Source: an uncultured Rhizobiaceae group bacterium (GTDB lineage: Bacteria; Pseudomonadota; Alphaproteobacteria; Rhizobiales; Rhizobiaceae). Taken from it: a stretch of DNA of 6,467 nt. The translations under genes and the position numbers were made by a program. The stretch's first letter is position 1. The number at the start of each line of letters is the position of its first letter. Below the pieces are notes generated by a model. The model worked only from the letters and a program-made list of their open reading frames with translations. It was not told the origin of the DNA and searched no databases. The stretch spans positions 1 through 6,467 of the forward strand of contig CALAIO010000226.1 of NCBI GenBank assembly GCA_937923355.1, in the 5' to 3' direction. This document shows, piece by piece, positions 1 through 6,467 of the stretch.

Positions 1-36
1 CCTGGCAACAGAAGCCTTCACTTAATTTTTGTAAGC

Positions 37-657
37 ATGTTGGATATTATGAGCGAAGAAGACCTACCAGAAGACTTAATCCGTTACGACGTATTAACAC
101 AGGAAGCTTTGCGAGATGTTATCCGCAAGGTTTTGCAGGAAGTGGCAAGTTCAGGTCTGCCGGGCGAGCACCACTTCTTCATCACATTCCGTACAGACCA
201 TCCAAGCGTACGTCTGTCAGCACGCATGCGCGAACGCTACCCCGAAGAAATGACGATTGTTATTCAACATTCATTCTGGGATTTGAAAATTACTGACACT
301 TACTTCGAAATTGATTTGTCCTTTGACGATATTTTAGAGCGCCTGCGCGTTCCCTTCTCATCACTCAAAGGCTTCTTTGATCCACATGTTAAATTTGGCG
401 TACAATTTGATGCGGAATATCTAGAGGCAGCCAATGGTGATGTGGAAGTCGTACTTGAGGGCAACGATGATAGTGGCGAAGTAGAAAACCTGCCACAAGT
501 CGCTCAATCACGCGACATGACGAAGTCGACGAAAAAGTCCAAGGTAAAATCCAAAAAGAAAAAAGAAGACAAAGACATTAAAAGCGAGAAATCTGAAGAA
601 GAAAACTCAGAGGGCGCAGAAATCGTATCACTGGATCAGTTCCGCAAAAAGCAGTAG
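37..657 (+). CDS. sspB: SspB, ClpXP protease specificity-enhancing adaptor (alphaproteobacterial type)
   Basis: SspB is a cytoplasmic adaptor that binds ssrA-tagged and some other substrates and tethers them to ClpX for degradation by ClpXP. The globular SspB domain spans about residues 14-128. Recognisable family stretches are LIRYDVLTQEALR (14-26), the core TIVIQHSFWDLKI (73-85), a beta-rich segment with LSFDDILERLRVPF (94-107) and FFDPHVKFGVQF (113-124). Residues 129-194 form a low-complexity linker, acidic first and lysine-rich around 162-183. The final 12 residues, EIVSLDQFRKKQ, sit where the family carries its ClpX-docking peptide. The start is uncertain. The frame is open to the left edge, and ATG37 has no clear ribosome binding site. 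ATG49 (Met5, giving MSEEDLPEDLIRYD) has GGA at 42-44 and fits the short N-terminus usual in the family, so it may be the true start. The gene heads a three-gene cluster. The family call is firm, the start is not. Confidence 0.93.
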   Translation: MLDIMSEEDLPEDLIRYDVLTQEALRDVIRKVLQEVASSGLPGEHHFFITFRTDHPSVRLSARMRERYPEEMTIVIQHSFWDLKITDTYFEIDLSFDDILERLRVPFSSLKGFFDPHVKFGVQFDAEYLEAANGDVEVVLEGNDDSGEVENLPQVAQSRDMTKSTKKSKVKSKKKKEDKDIKSEKSEEENSEGAEIVSLDQFRKKQ

Positions 658-659
658 CC

Positions 660-842
660 ATGGTAGAGCCTGTTAATCTCAGACAATTCAGAAAACGCAA
701 ACAACGCGCTGATAAAGAGAAACTTGCTGAAAACAATCGCCAAAAATTTGGTGTTTCCACTAAGTTAAAGAAAGCTGCCAAGGCAAGCGATGCAATCAAC
801 ATCGCAAGACTTGATGGCGCAAAACTGGATAAGAAAGACTAA
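660..842 (+). CDS. DUF4169 family small basic protein
   Basis: This 60-residue protein is very rich in Lys, Arg and Ala, with no membrane segment or signal peptide, so it is probably cytoplasmic. It matches what I recall of DUF4169: an N-terminal VNLRQFRK (residues 5-12), a central AENNRQKFG (24-32) and a C-terminal ARLDG (49-53). The family has no established function. As I recall, members usually have His after the final LDG, whereas here it is Ala. The central part is likely helical. The ATG lies 2 nt after the sspB stop and has no strong Shine-Dalgarno sequence, so translation is probably coupled to sspB. The N-terminal VNLRQFRK resembles the C-terminal tail of SspB (see findings). High positive charge would also allow nucleic-acid binding, but no known nucleic-acid fold is visible. 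Family assignment is fairly sure, function unknown. Confidence 0.85.
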   Translation: MVEPVNLRQFRKRKQRADKEKLAENNRQKFGVSTKLKKAAKASDAINIARLDGAKLDKKD

Positions 843-847
843 CACGC

Positions 848-1060
848 TTGCTAGAGAAACACTCCATCAGCATTCGTGGTCATAGAACCAGCTATTCACT
901 TGAACCAGAATTTTATGCCGAATTGCAACGCATCGCAAAAGAACAGCAGAAACCGCTTGCAAAAATGATAACTGAGCTGGACGAAGCAAGATCACCGGAA
1001 CGAAACCTGTCTTCTACGCTGAGAGTTTTTGTCTTGGAAAACCTCAAACAAACCCGTTAA
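848..1060 (+). CDS. Ribbon-helix-helix (RHH_4-type) domain protein
   Basis: This 70-residue protein consists almost entirely of a ribbon-helix-helix-like domain. It has an N-terminal strand region, SISIRGHRTSYSLE (6-19), then helix 1 EFYAELQRIAKEQ (21-33), helix 2 PLAKMITELDEAR (36-48), and a final NLSSTLRVFVLENL segment (53-66). GHRTSxxLE and NLSSxxRVFVL are family hallmarks as I recall them. RHH proteins usually bind DNA as dimers through the N-terminal strand, so a small regulator is plausible, though the target is unknown. The start is TTG. The frame has a stop at 830-832 and no ATG or GTG between it and the conserved region, so TTG848 is the only usable start. The gene starts 5 nt after DUF4169 with only a weak AGAAAG (832-837) ahead, which suggests translational coupling. 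Its stop overlaps the stop of the convergent gene. Confidence 0.85.
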   Translation: MLEKHSISIRGHRTSYSLEPEFYAELQRIAKEQQKPLAKMITELDEARSPERNLSSTLRVFVLENLKQTR

Positions 1061-4000
1061 TTCGTATTCAGAAAATCTTCAATACGCTGAATTATATTAC
1101 CAGTAGGTTCAGGCGGAGTTTGTAATTGTTGGCGTCTTAAGGCTTCGGCCTCTTCGGCTTCAGCTTTTTCCCTTGCTAGTCGTGCTTGCTCTTCCAGACG
1201 TTCCGCTTCTTCAATCTTGCGCAGTCTTTCCAATTCTGCAGCCTCTGCTTCCTTGCGTCTTTGTTCTTCAGCTTCCCGCAGCCTGCGTTCTTCTTCCAAA
1301 CGCAAAGCTTCCAACCTTTGGCGCTCTTGATATTGCTCGCGTACAAACGCATAGGCAATTTCATTACGCAGTCTTTGCTTCTCAATTACTTGCGCCTCAA
1401 GCGTTTCAAGACGACGCTGACTGGCTTCAAAGGCACGCAAGGAAAGATACCCCTCCAGGCGATCAGTATTGACAGAACGTTCCAGTGACTTAAGTGGCCC
1501 AGACCAAGAAATAACAGCTTCAGGATCAGCACCAGAGATTAGTTCACGGCGCGAAGGTTTAAACTCAATCGCCGTATTTGCATCCATCGCTCCAGTCTGA
1601 AAATCATATTCAACGTCTGCTCTAAAAGCAGTCTCAGAAACCAGATAAGCAATATTTCTGGCTCTTAATTTGCCGCGATTAATAGAAAACGGCGTATCAA
1701 ATTCTTTCAATTCGAACCCGGAAGTTAAAGCGTTTTCAGTAAAGAGCTTTTGTATTTTCTCAGTCGTAATTTCATAATTATCAACTGAAGTCGCTTTAAG
1801 GATTCCATCAAACGCCTCAGCATTTATTCCCCTCACAGCTCCCTCTTTCATAACAATAAAACCATTGCCAGCGAGATTGGATATAAGAGAAGCGGTGCTT
1901 TGGCCTGTTGTCTCGATAGAACCATTAAGCGTCATGTTGCCCGTTACAAAATCACTAAGCCCAAGCGCACTTGTAAATTGCTGGGCATTCATATCGCGAA
2001 TGGCATAATTGATATTTGCCAGCACATTGCCACTTGTGTTTTTCAGGTTGATACCGCCTTCAACCTGTCCGCCGAGAATGCCAAACTCAAGCGCGTTAAC
2101 ATCAATCGCACCATCCGTCATGGCAATTTGAAACTTGGCATCTTTCCCAACAAAACGATTATTCAGACGCAAGCGGTCAGATTTTATTGAAAGGCGTGCA
2201 TCAAGCCCTGCAAACATCACTTCGCCAAAGATACTATTTTCATCAATCGAAACTAAATCATTCAAACCTAACGAAGCGCCCAGTGTTGTACTACGACCAA
2301 AAATACTTTCTGCAAGTGTCGGCAAATCAAATCTGTCAACTGTCATCGTTCCGCTAAGTCTTGGTCGCGCAACCTGCGTTTGTTGAAGTTTTAAATCGCC
2401 AGTATATTTGTTGCCAGCAAACTGCCCTTGCAATTTCGTAAACTCAAAATCTGATTTCACTTTTTTCAGATTGAAAGAAGAAGAAACCGGATAAGCTTTA
2501 TCGGCATCAAAGTTTGGAATGGGCAGTTCCAATAACGTTACATAAGGAGTTGCATTTTCAAGCCCCAATGTAACATCAAGATTGGTATCATAAGCATTCC
2601 AGTCCTTCGTAGTAACCTTGCCTTTTGCAGAAGCGAGCGCATTCTGCCCGGCCAGAGTGAAACGGCTTTGGAAACCTTTTTGGGCTGTACCGGAAAGACT
2701 AAAATCAAGTTTCAATGTACCTGAAATTTCATTTTGAAAATCACTCGAAACATCAGCAAACCCCAATTGCTGAACCAGCTTTGAAGAGGTCTTATTTTTA
2801 AAAAATCCATCTATGTTGAATGGCAGATTAAGCGTATCATTTAATGCACCATCAAACCCGATTTGAAGCGAAACATCACTGCCACCTGTCGCGCCACTAA
2901 CAAGCATCCGACCTTTTGCACCCTTTGAATTTTCCGTTGTGTCGAGTTCAAAATTTAATTGTGTATTTTCAGTCAGCGCAGAATTGGATTGCAAATGCTC
3001 GACTAATTTATTCTTGCCAAGAAACTGAGATGAAAACGCCAACAACTCTGTAGCATTATCAGCATTCAAGTTTAGTTTCATATTGCCATTGGGCTTATTC
3101 AAAACGTTTTCTATTCGCCCAGTTGTATCAATCTTTGCACCAAGTAAATCATCAATATTAAGCCGCTCAATGGAAACAGTGCCATCTTTGACTTGAACAT
3201 GCGCATCCATACCCTTGGCGGTAAATGGCTTATCTTGAAGCATCGCTTCAAAAACATCAGCTTTTACTTTTATGTTCAGATCATAGGCCTGTTTGGATTG
3301 ATCGGGCGTCTGCGTCAGAGAGTAGATAGCGGACAAATCATCAAGATTTACACGATTACCTTTAAGTTCCGCCAAAATAGCGGGCTGTGTAGTATCAGAG
3401 GAAAGCCGCTGTAATTTCCCGCGCAAGACCGCATCATCAAGCCGTAATTCAACATTTTCCAAAGTGGCCTGACGCTTTGTAATTGTTAAATCTGAAGATA
3501 GTCCAACCGTCTTGAGACGTCTGAAAGTTTGATCGACATTACCAGAAACCCAATCTGCAAAACCGGATGGTTGACGTGATGCAATTAACAGCTTCCCTGA
3601 AAAACCAAATCCGTTTCTTAATCCCAATCGCCCTCTTGCCTCAAAAGCAGTATTCCCGGGAAGCGTTGCATTTAACGAACTGATAGCCCAGCCACTGCCA
3701 GTCGGACTGATTAGACCTTTGACATCTCGTATATATGTATCGCCAGCAACAATAGCAGGCAAAATAACGTCAATCTCACCCTTACCAGTTGGAACAGGCA
3801 CACGTTTCAAAACCTCATGAAGCACAGAAAGCCTGTCTTCAAGACTGGTCTTTTTATTACCTTCGACAGATGGCTCCAAATTGTCGATGTCTATTTGTCG
3901 TCCGTCAGCCTGAACCTTGAAAAATATCTCGTCACGAATGCTAACTGTTCCTAAGCCAGTGATTGTATAAGGGTCTTCACGCGAACCAATGTCCAAGCGG

Positions 4001-4845
4001 TATTCGCTAATATTGATTAAACTTGGCGTTGCCTGAAACTGGCCACTTGATAAAACTGGAAGTGGCTCAACTGGCTTTAGCATTGCTTCCAACTGTGATT
4101 TTACAAAGGGCGAAACCCTAAATTCGCCATCCCAGGACAGTGCATCATTTTGAAGTTTAACAGGACCATCAAGCAAAAGATTATAAGGTTGGTCGTTTCT
4201 GCTTAAATCCATTTTAAGGCGCATCGACCCATCATCTTGAAACGTACCAGTCGCAACTTTAATCTTGCTTGCAATGCCTTCAATTTCTGCATCCGCCTCT
4301 ATCCGCCATGGCCCCAAAATAGATTGCGCGTTTAAATCTCCCTGAATATTTTCCACTTGCAGACTACGTTCACCGACCAGCCCAGTAACAAGTATTGCAC
4401 CATTTTTGATATTGAGTTTTTCAATATTCACCTGCTCAGGATTTACCAAAAACTCTTTCGGGTTGGTCCAGGCAATGGTGCCATCTTCTGCAACTTGCAA
4501 ATTGACCTTTGGCGCCTGCATGGACATTTCAACAATACGAACCTGCCCTGACAAAAATGGAAGCAACTCCGCATTAAAAGAGAACTGTTCAACTGTCATT
4601 AAGGGCGAACCATCCGTATTTCTGCCGACCTGAAGATCCTCAAAGCTCAAATATGGCAAAGGCAGTAATCTTAAGTTGGTTTTACCGCCAACCTTTACTT
4701 CCTGCCCAACGACACGAGAAGCCTGAACCTCAAACTCACTCGTAAATTCATCCCAATCAATAAAATAGGGTGCTATCAATGCAGCAAAAAGCACAATGAC
4801 AACCAGACTTCCAAGGAAGATAAATAGGCGAAACAAGAGGTTCAT
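1057..4845 (-). CDS. AsmA-like inner-membrane-anchored periplasmic protein
   Basis: This is a 1262-residue protein of the AsmA family. AsmA, TamB and YhdP relatives have one N-terminal membrane anchor and a long periplasmic beta-rich body, and are linked to lipid transport or outer-membrane homeostasis. The sequence shows a hydrophobic anchor at about residues 4-26, followed by PYFIDWDEF (27-35) and RLLPLPYLSFEDLQVG (59-74), the typical AsmA opening. A long beta-rich middle follows. The conserved C-terminal AsmA region lies at about 943-1096, including MNAQQF (952-957) and EGAVRGIN (1001-1008). After it comes a strongly charged Glu/Arg/Ala helix (about 1138-1241) and a short Pro-containing linker, ending in IIQRIEDFLNTN. 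The start is ATG, with AGGTAG 9 nt upstream. The gene lies 26 nt downstream of the FAD oxidase on the same strand, probably in one operon. The family is clear, but it need not be the orthologue of E. coli AsmA. Confidence 0.92.
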   Translation of the reverse strand: MNLLFRLFIFLGSLVVIVLFAALIAPYFIDWDEFTSEFEVQASRVVGQEVKVGGKTNLRLLPLPYLSFEDLQVGRNTDGSPLMTVEQFSFNAELLPFLSGQVRIVEMSMQAPKVNLQVAEDGTIAWTNPKEFLVNPEQVNIEKLNIKNGAILVTGLVGERSLQVENIQGDLNAQSILGPWRIEADAEIEGIASKIKVATGTFQDDGSMRLKMDLSRNDQPYNLLLDGPVKLQNDALSWDGEFRVSPFVKSQLEAMLKPVEPLPVLSSGQFQATPSLINISEYRLDIGSREDPYTITGLGTVSIRDEIFFKVQADGRQIDIDNLEPSVEGNKKTSLEDRLSVLHEVLKRVPVPTGKGEIDVILPAIVAGDTYIRDVKGLISPTGSGWAISSLNATLPGNTAFEARGRLGLRNGFGFSGKLLIASRQPSGFADWVSGNVDQTFRRLKTVGLSSDLTITKRQATLENVELRLDDAVLRGKLQRLSSDTTQPAILAELKGNRVNLDDLSAIYSLTQTPDQSKQAYDLNIKVKADVFEAMLQDKPFTAKGMDAHVQVKDGTVSIERLNIDDLLGAKIDTTGRIENVLNKPNGNMKLNLNADNATELLAFSSQFLGKNKLVEHLQSNSALTENTQLNFELDTTENSKGAKGRMLVSGATGGSDVSLQIGFDGALNDTLNLPFNIDGFFKNKTSSKLVQQLGFADVSSDFQNEISGTLKLDFSLSGTAQKGFQSRFTLAGQNALASAKGKVTTKDWNAYDTNLDVTLGLENATPYVTLLELPIPNFDADKAYPVSSSFNLKKVKSDFEFTKLQGQFAGNKYTGDLKLQQTQVARPRLSGTMTVDRFDLPTLAESIFGRSTTLGASLGLNDLVSIDENSIFGEVMFAGLDARLSIKSDRLRLNNRFVGKDAKFQIAMTDGAIDVNALEFGILGGQVEGGINLKNTSGNVLANINYAIRDMNAQQFTSALGLSDFVTGNMTLNGSIETTGQSTASLISNLAGNGFIVMKEGAVRGINAEAFDGILKATSVDNYEITTEKIQKLFTENALTSGFELKEFDTPFSINRGKLRARNIAYLVSETAFRADVEYDFQTGAMDANTAIEFKPSRRELISGADPEAVISWSGPLKSLERSVNTDRLEGYLSLRAFEASQRRLETLEAQVIEKQRLRNEIAYAFVREQYQERQRLEALRLEEERRLREAEEQRRKEAEAAELERLRKIEEAERLEEQARLAREKAEAEEAEALRRQQLQTPPEPTGNIIQRIEDFLNTN
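1123..1434 (-). other. Charged coiled-coil-like extension of the AsmA-like protein
   Basis: This region encodes about residues 1138-1241 of the AsmA-like protein. It is made almost only of Glu, Arg, Ala, Leu, Gln and Lys, with repeated LEEERRLREAEEQRR-like units and no proline or glycine, so a long single helix or coiled coil is expected. It lies after the conserved AsmA C-terminal region, hence on the periplasmic side if the usual topology holds. The low-complexity DNA also creates long spurious open frames on both strands here. Confidence 0.75.
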
Positions 4846-4854
4846 TGATACAAA

Positions 4855-4860
4855 CTACCT
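4855..4860 (-). promoter_or_regulatory. Ribosome binding site of the AsmA-like gene
   Basis: On the - strand this reads AGGTAG, 9 nt before ATG4845. It supports that start and lies in the 26-nt gap after the FAD oxidase stop, so the second gene has its own translation signal within the presumed operon. Confidence 0.6.
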
Positions 4861-4871
4861 AACGCGAAACT

Positions 4872-6287
4872 TTATTCATGATATCCAACAACCTTGCCAG
4901 GGTTCATGATGTTATCTGGATCAATAGCCTGCTTTATTGACGCCATTATGTCAGCACCAGCACCATGCTCCAGACGCAAAAATCTTCTCTTGCCCTGCCC
5001 TATGCCATGTTCACCTGTACACGTTCCCTCCATCGCGATTGCTCGCATGTTGAGGCGCTCAATGAATTTTTCAGCTCTTTCCACTTCATCTGCATCGTCC
5101 ATCATGATAAGCGGCGTAATATGAAAATTGCCATCGCCCACATGGCCAATCACTGGTGCAACCAGATCAAACTCGGCAACATCTTTTTGTGTCTCAGCAA
5201 TACATTCAGCCAATCTTGATATCGGAACACAAGCATCCGTTGCAATGCCCTGACTGCCCTGCCGCCAGGCAAGCATGGCGTAATAGGCATCATGGCGCGC
5301 TTTCCAAAGTTTGTTGCGCGCTTCCATGGTTTCAACCCACTGAATATTGCCACCACCAAGGTCTTCCGCAATCGCGTTAAAACTTTCTATCTGCTCGGCA
5401 ACACCATCAGGTGAACCGTGAAACTCCAAAAACAATGTAGGCTTTGCTTCATATTCAAGCCCCGAATATTTGTTGATCATCTCAACCTGCAAGGCATCCA
5501 GCAATTCAATGCGTGCCATTGGCAAACCTGTTTGCATGGCAAGAATGGTTGTATTACAAGCCCCTTCAACTGTTTCAAACTGGCAAGCGCCTGCTGAAAT
5601 TTGTTCGGGTATGCCATATAGCCTCAAAGTCAGTTCGGTAATAATTCCCAACGTCCCCTCAGACCCAACCATTAGCTTAGTCAAATCATATCCGGCAGAA
5701 GATTTCCGCGTACGCGCAGCAGTTTTAATGGCACGCCCGTCTGGCATCACTACAGTCATGCTAATGACATTTTCCCGCATGGTTCCATAACGAACAGCAT
5801 TCGTACCAGAAGCACGCGTTGCGGCCATCCCGCCCAAAGAAGCATTGGCACCTGGATCAATAGGAAAGAACAAACCCGTATCGCGCAGATAGTCATTCAA
5901 TTCTTCGCGCGTAACACCAGGCTGAATAACACAATCCAGATCCTCAACATTGACCTTAATCACTTCGTCCATAGAATTAAGATCAATGGAGATACCGCCA
6001 GCAGGCGCATTAACCCCACCCTCAAGTGAAGTTCCAGTCCCAAACGGAATAATCGGCACTTTATATTCTGCACAAACACGTACCACTTGCTGAACATCTT
6101 CAGTGGATTTTGCAAAAACAACGGCATCTGGGAGCTGTGACGGAATATATGTCATCGTATGCGCATGTTGTTCCAGTAGCGCTTGTGATGTTTTAAGTTG
6201 TTCGCCAAAACGCTGTTTCAGAACAGCAATTGCAGTTTCAATACCACTTTCATTGCGGTTCATGGTTTCCAAATCATGCAGTGCCAC
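4872..6287 (-). CDS. FAD-binding oxidase, D-lactate dehydrogenase (cytochrome)-type
   Basis: This 471-residue flavoenzyme of the GlcD/DLD group is closest, by recalled motif comparison, to mitochondrial LDHD. Such enzymes oxidise D-lactate or related D-2-hydroxyacids to 2-oxoacids, passing electrons to a cytochrome or another acceptor. The FAD-binding PCMH half carries PFGTGTSLEGG (81-91), IDPGANASLGGMAATRASG (143-161), NAVRYGTM (163-170) and VGSEGTLGIITE (207-218). The C-terminal oxidase half carries ARIELLD (258-264), LFLEFHG (285-291), GHVGDGNFH (381-389), TGEHGIG (424-430) and DPDNIMNPGKV (456-466). His382, His389 and Glu426 match positions that bind a catalytic metal in the family. There is no signal peptide or membrane helix, so it is cytoplasmic or peripheral. 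All key motifs are intact and the length is normal. The start is GTG6287 with an excellent Shine-Dalgarno sequence, not the internal ATG at Met9. It is the first gene of a probable two-gene operon. The exact hydroxyacid substrate cannot be read from the sequence. Confidence 0.92.
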   Translation of the reverse strand: MALHDLETMNRNESGIETAIAVLKQRFGEQLKTSQALLEQHAHTMTYIPSQLPDAVVFAKSTEDVQQVVRVCAEYKVPIIPFGTGTSLEGGVNAPAGGISIDLNSMDEVIKVNVEDLDCVIQPGVTREELNDYLRDTGLFFPIDPGANASLGGMAATRASGTNAVRYGTMRENVISMTVVMPDGRAIKTAARTRKSSAGYDLTKLMVGSEGTLGIITELTLRLYGIPEQISAGACQFETVEGACNTTILAMQTGLPMARIELLDALQVEMINKYSGLEYEAKPTLFLEFHGSPDGVAEQIESFNAIAEDLGGGNIQWVETMEARNKLWKARHDAYYAMLAWRQGSQGIATDACVPISRLAECIAETQKDVAEFDLVAPVIGHVGDGNFHITPLIMMDDADEVERAEKFIERLNMRAIAMEGTCTGEHGIGQGKRRFLRLEHGAGADIMASIKQAIDPDNIMNPGKVVGYHE

Positions 6288-6292
6288 GGTTT

Positions 6293-6299
6293 CTCCTCC
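6293..6299 (-). promoter_or_regulatory. Strong ribosome binding site fixing the GTG start of the FAD oxidase
   Basis: On the - strand this reads GGAGGAG, ending 5 nt before GTG6287. It is the best Shine-Dalgarno match in the window and decides for the GTG start over the in-frame ATG at 6263. Confidence 0.85.
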
Positions 6300-6320
6300 C
6301 GTACTGGCTATTTCATTCTA

Positions 6321-6349
6321 TAAATAAAGAACCCTGTCTCTACATGCAA
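6321..6349 (-). promoter_or_regulatory. Weak sigma-70-like promoter candidate for the FAD oxidase operon
   Basis: On the - strand, TTGCAT (6349-6344) is followed after exactly 17 nt by TATTTA (6326-6321), in an AT-rich stretch about 35 nt before the GTG start. Each hexamer is an imperfect match to the consensus, so this is only a candidate. It was chosen for spacing and position. Confidence 0.25.
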
Positions 6350-6467
6350 ACACCAATCAAAGAAAATTAGCTTTCTCTTGCTTCGACTCATTGCTTGTGA
6401 AAAGCTTGGGAAAAACAACCCGGTCGGGGAAAATGCCGGAAATATTAAAAAAACTACCATCGCTTAT
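6350..6467. other. Right-edge intergenic stretch without a supported gene
   Basis: No gene can be called here. A + strand ATG at 6433 (MPEILKKLPSL, open to the window edge), with GGGGA 2 nt before it, could begin a divergent gene, but that spacing is too short for a normal ribosome binding site. On the - strand one frame is also open from the window edge to a TGA near 6356 (36 codons) and could be the tail of an upstream gene. Neither translation is recognisable, and at most one is likely to be real. Confidence 0.3.

Noticed and set aside
2..25. Short open stretch LATEAFT followed by a stop, possibly the end of a gene left of sspB
   Set aside because: Seven codons cannot be assigned to a gene. 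The other two + strand frames are equally open here.
578..802. A - strand open frame opposite the sspB end and DUF4169
   Set aside because: It lies antisense to two well-supported genes, and its Leu/Phe-rich composition mirrors their lysine-rich codons.
1173..1488. Two overlapping + strand open frames of about 100 codons opposite the end of the AsmA-like gene, and one - strand frame inside it
   Set aside because: They are by-products of the Glu/Arg-rich coiled-coil codons, rich in Phe, Leu and Cys, with no recognisable family and no ribosome binding site.
1900..2386. Two overlapping + strand open frames antisense to the AsmA-like gene
   Set aside because: No recognisable domain and no start signal, and they lie fully inside a convincing gene on the other strand.
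5470..5790. A 106-codon + strand open frame antisense to the FAD oxidase
   Set aside because: The oxidase is intact with all motifs. The antisense translation resembles no family and has no start signal.
6261..6263. ATG (Met9) as an alternative start of the FAD oxidase
   Set aside because: The GGAGGAG ribosome binding site is correctly placed for GTG6287, and no comparable site precedes this ATG.
6361..6378. Inverted repeat AGAAA/TTTCT as a terminator
   Set aside because: The stem is 5 bp and AT-rich, with no GC core or U-tract.
6419..6428. Palindrome CCCG-GT-CGGG as a terminator or operator
   Set aside because: The 2-nt loop is too small for a hairpin and no T-run follows. It is too short to claim as an operator.

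Overview
The window reads as ordinary chromosomal DNA from an alphaproteobacterium, most likely a low-to-moderate G+C member of the Hyphomicrobiales (Rhizobiales). This rests on recognising the alphaproteobacterial type of SspB, a DUF4169 protein, an RHH_4-type ribbon-helix-helix protein and a long AsmA-like protein, all of which are at home in that class. The genus cannot be told from the sequence alone. I see no insertion sequence, phage gene, CRISPR array, tRNA, rRNA or other sign of recent transfer.

Layout: two gene sets converge on about position 1058. On the + strand (37-1060) are three tightly packed genes: sspB (a ClpXP delivery adaptor), a 60-residue DUF4169 protein starting 2 nt after it, and a 70-residue ribbon-helix-helix protein starting 5 nt later at a TTG codon. 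On the - strand (6287 down to 1057) are a D-lactate dehydrogenase-type FAD oxidase and, 26 nt downstream, a 1262-residue AsmA-like envelope protein. The two sets meet tail to tail with stop codons sharing one TTAA, so no intergenic terminator lies between them. Positions 6288-6467 hold the 5' region of the oxidase gene, with a very good ribosome binding site and only a weak promoter candidate.

How the genes may work together: the left set looks like a small unit for proteolysis and regulation. SspB hands tagged substrates to ClpXP, while its two partners are small uncharacterised proteins, one probably DNA-binding. The right set pairs an FAD enzyme that oxidises D-2-hydroxyacids with an inner-membrane-anchored periplasmic protein of the AsmA/TamB type. 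The functional link within that pair is unclear and may be only co-transcription.

The most interesting signal is a short peptide motif, V-x-L-x-Q-F-R-K, found both at the very C-terminus of SspB (where the ClpX-docking peptide is expected) and at the very N-terminus of the adjacent DUF4169 protein. It is encoded with mostly different codons in the two genes. This suggests a testable idea that DUF4169 also docks on ClpX or competes with SspB. Nothing else points strongly to an undescribed system.
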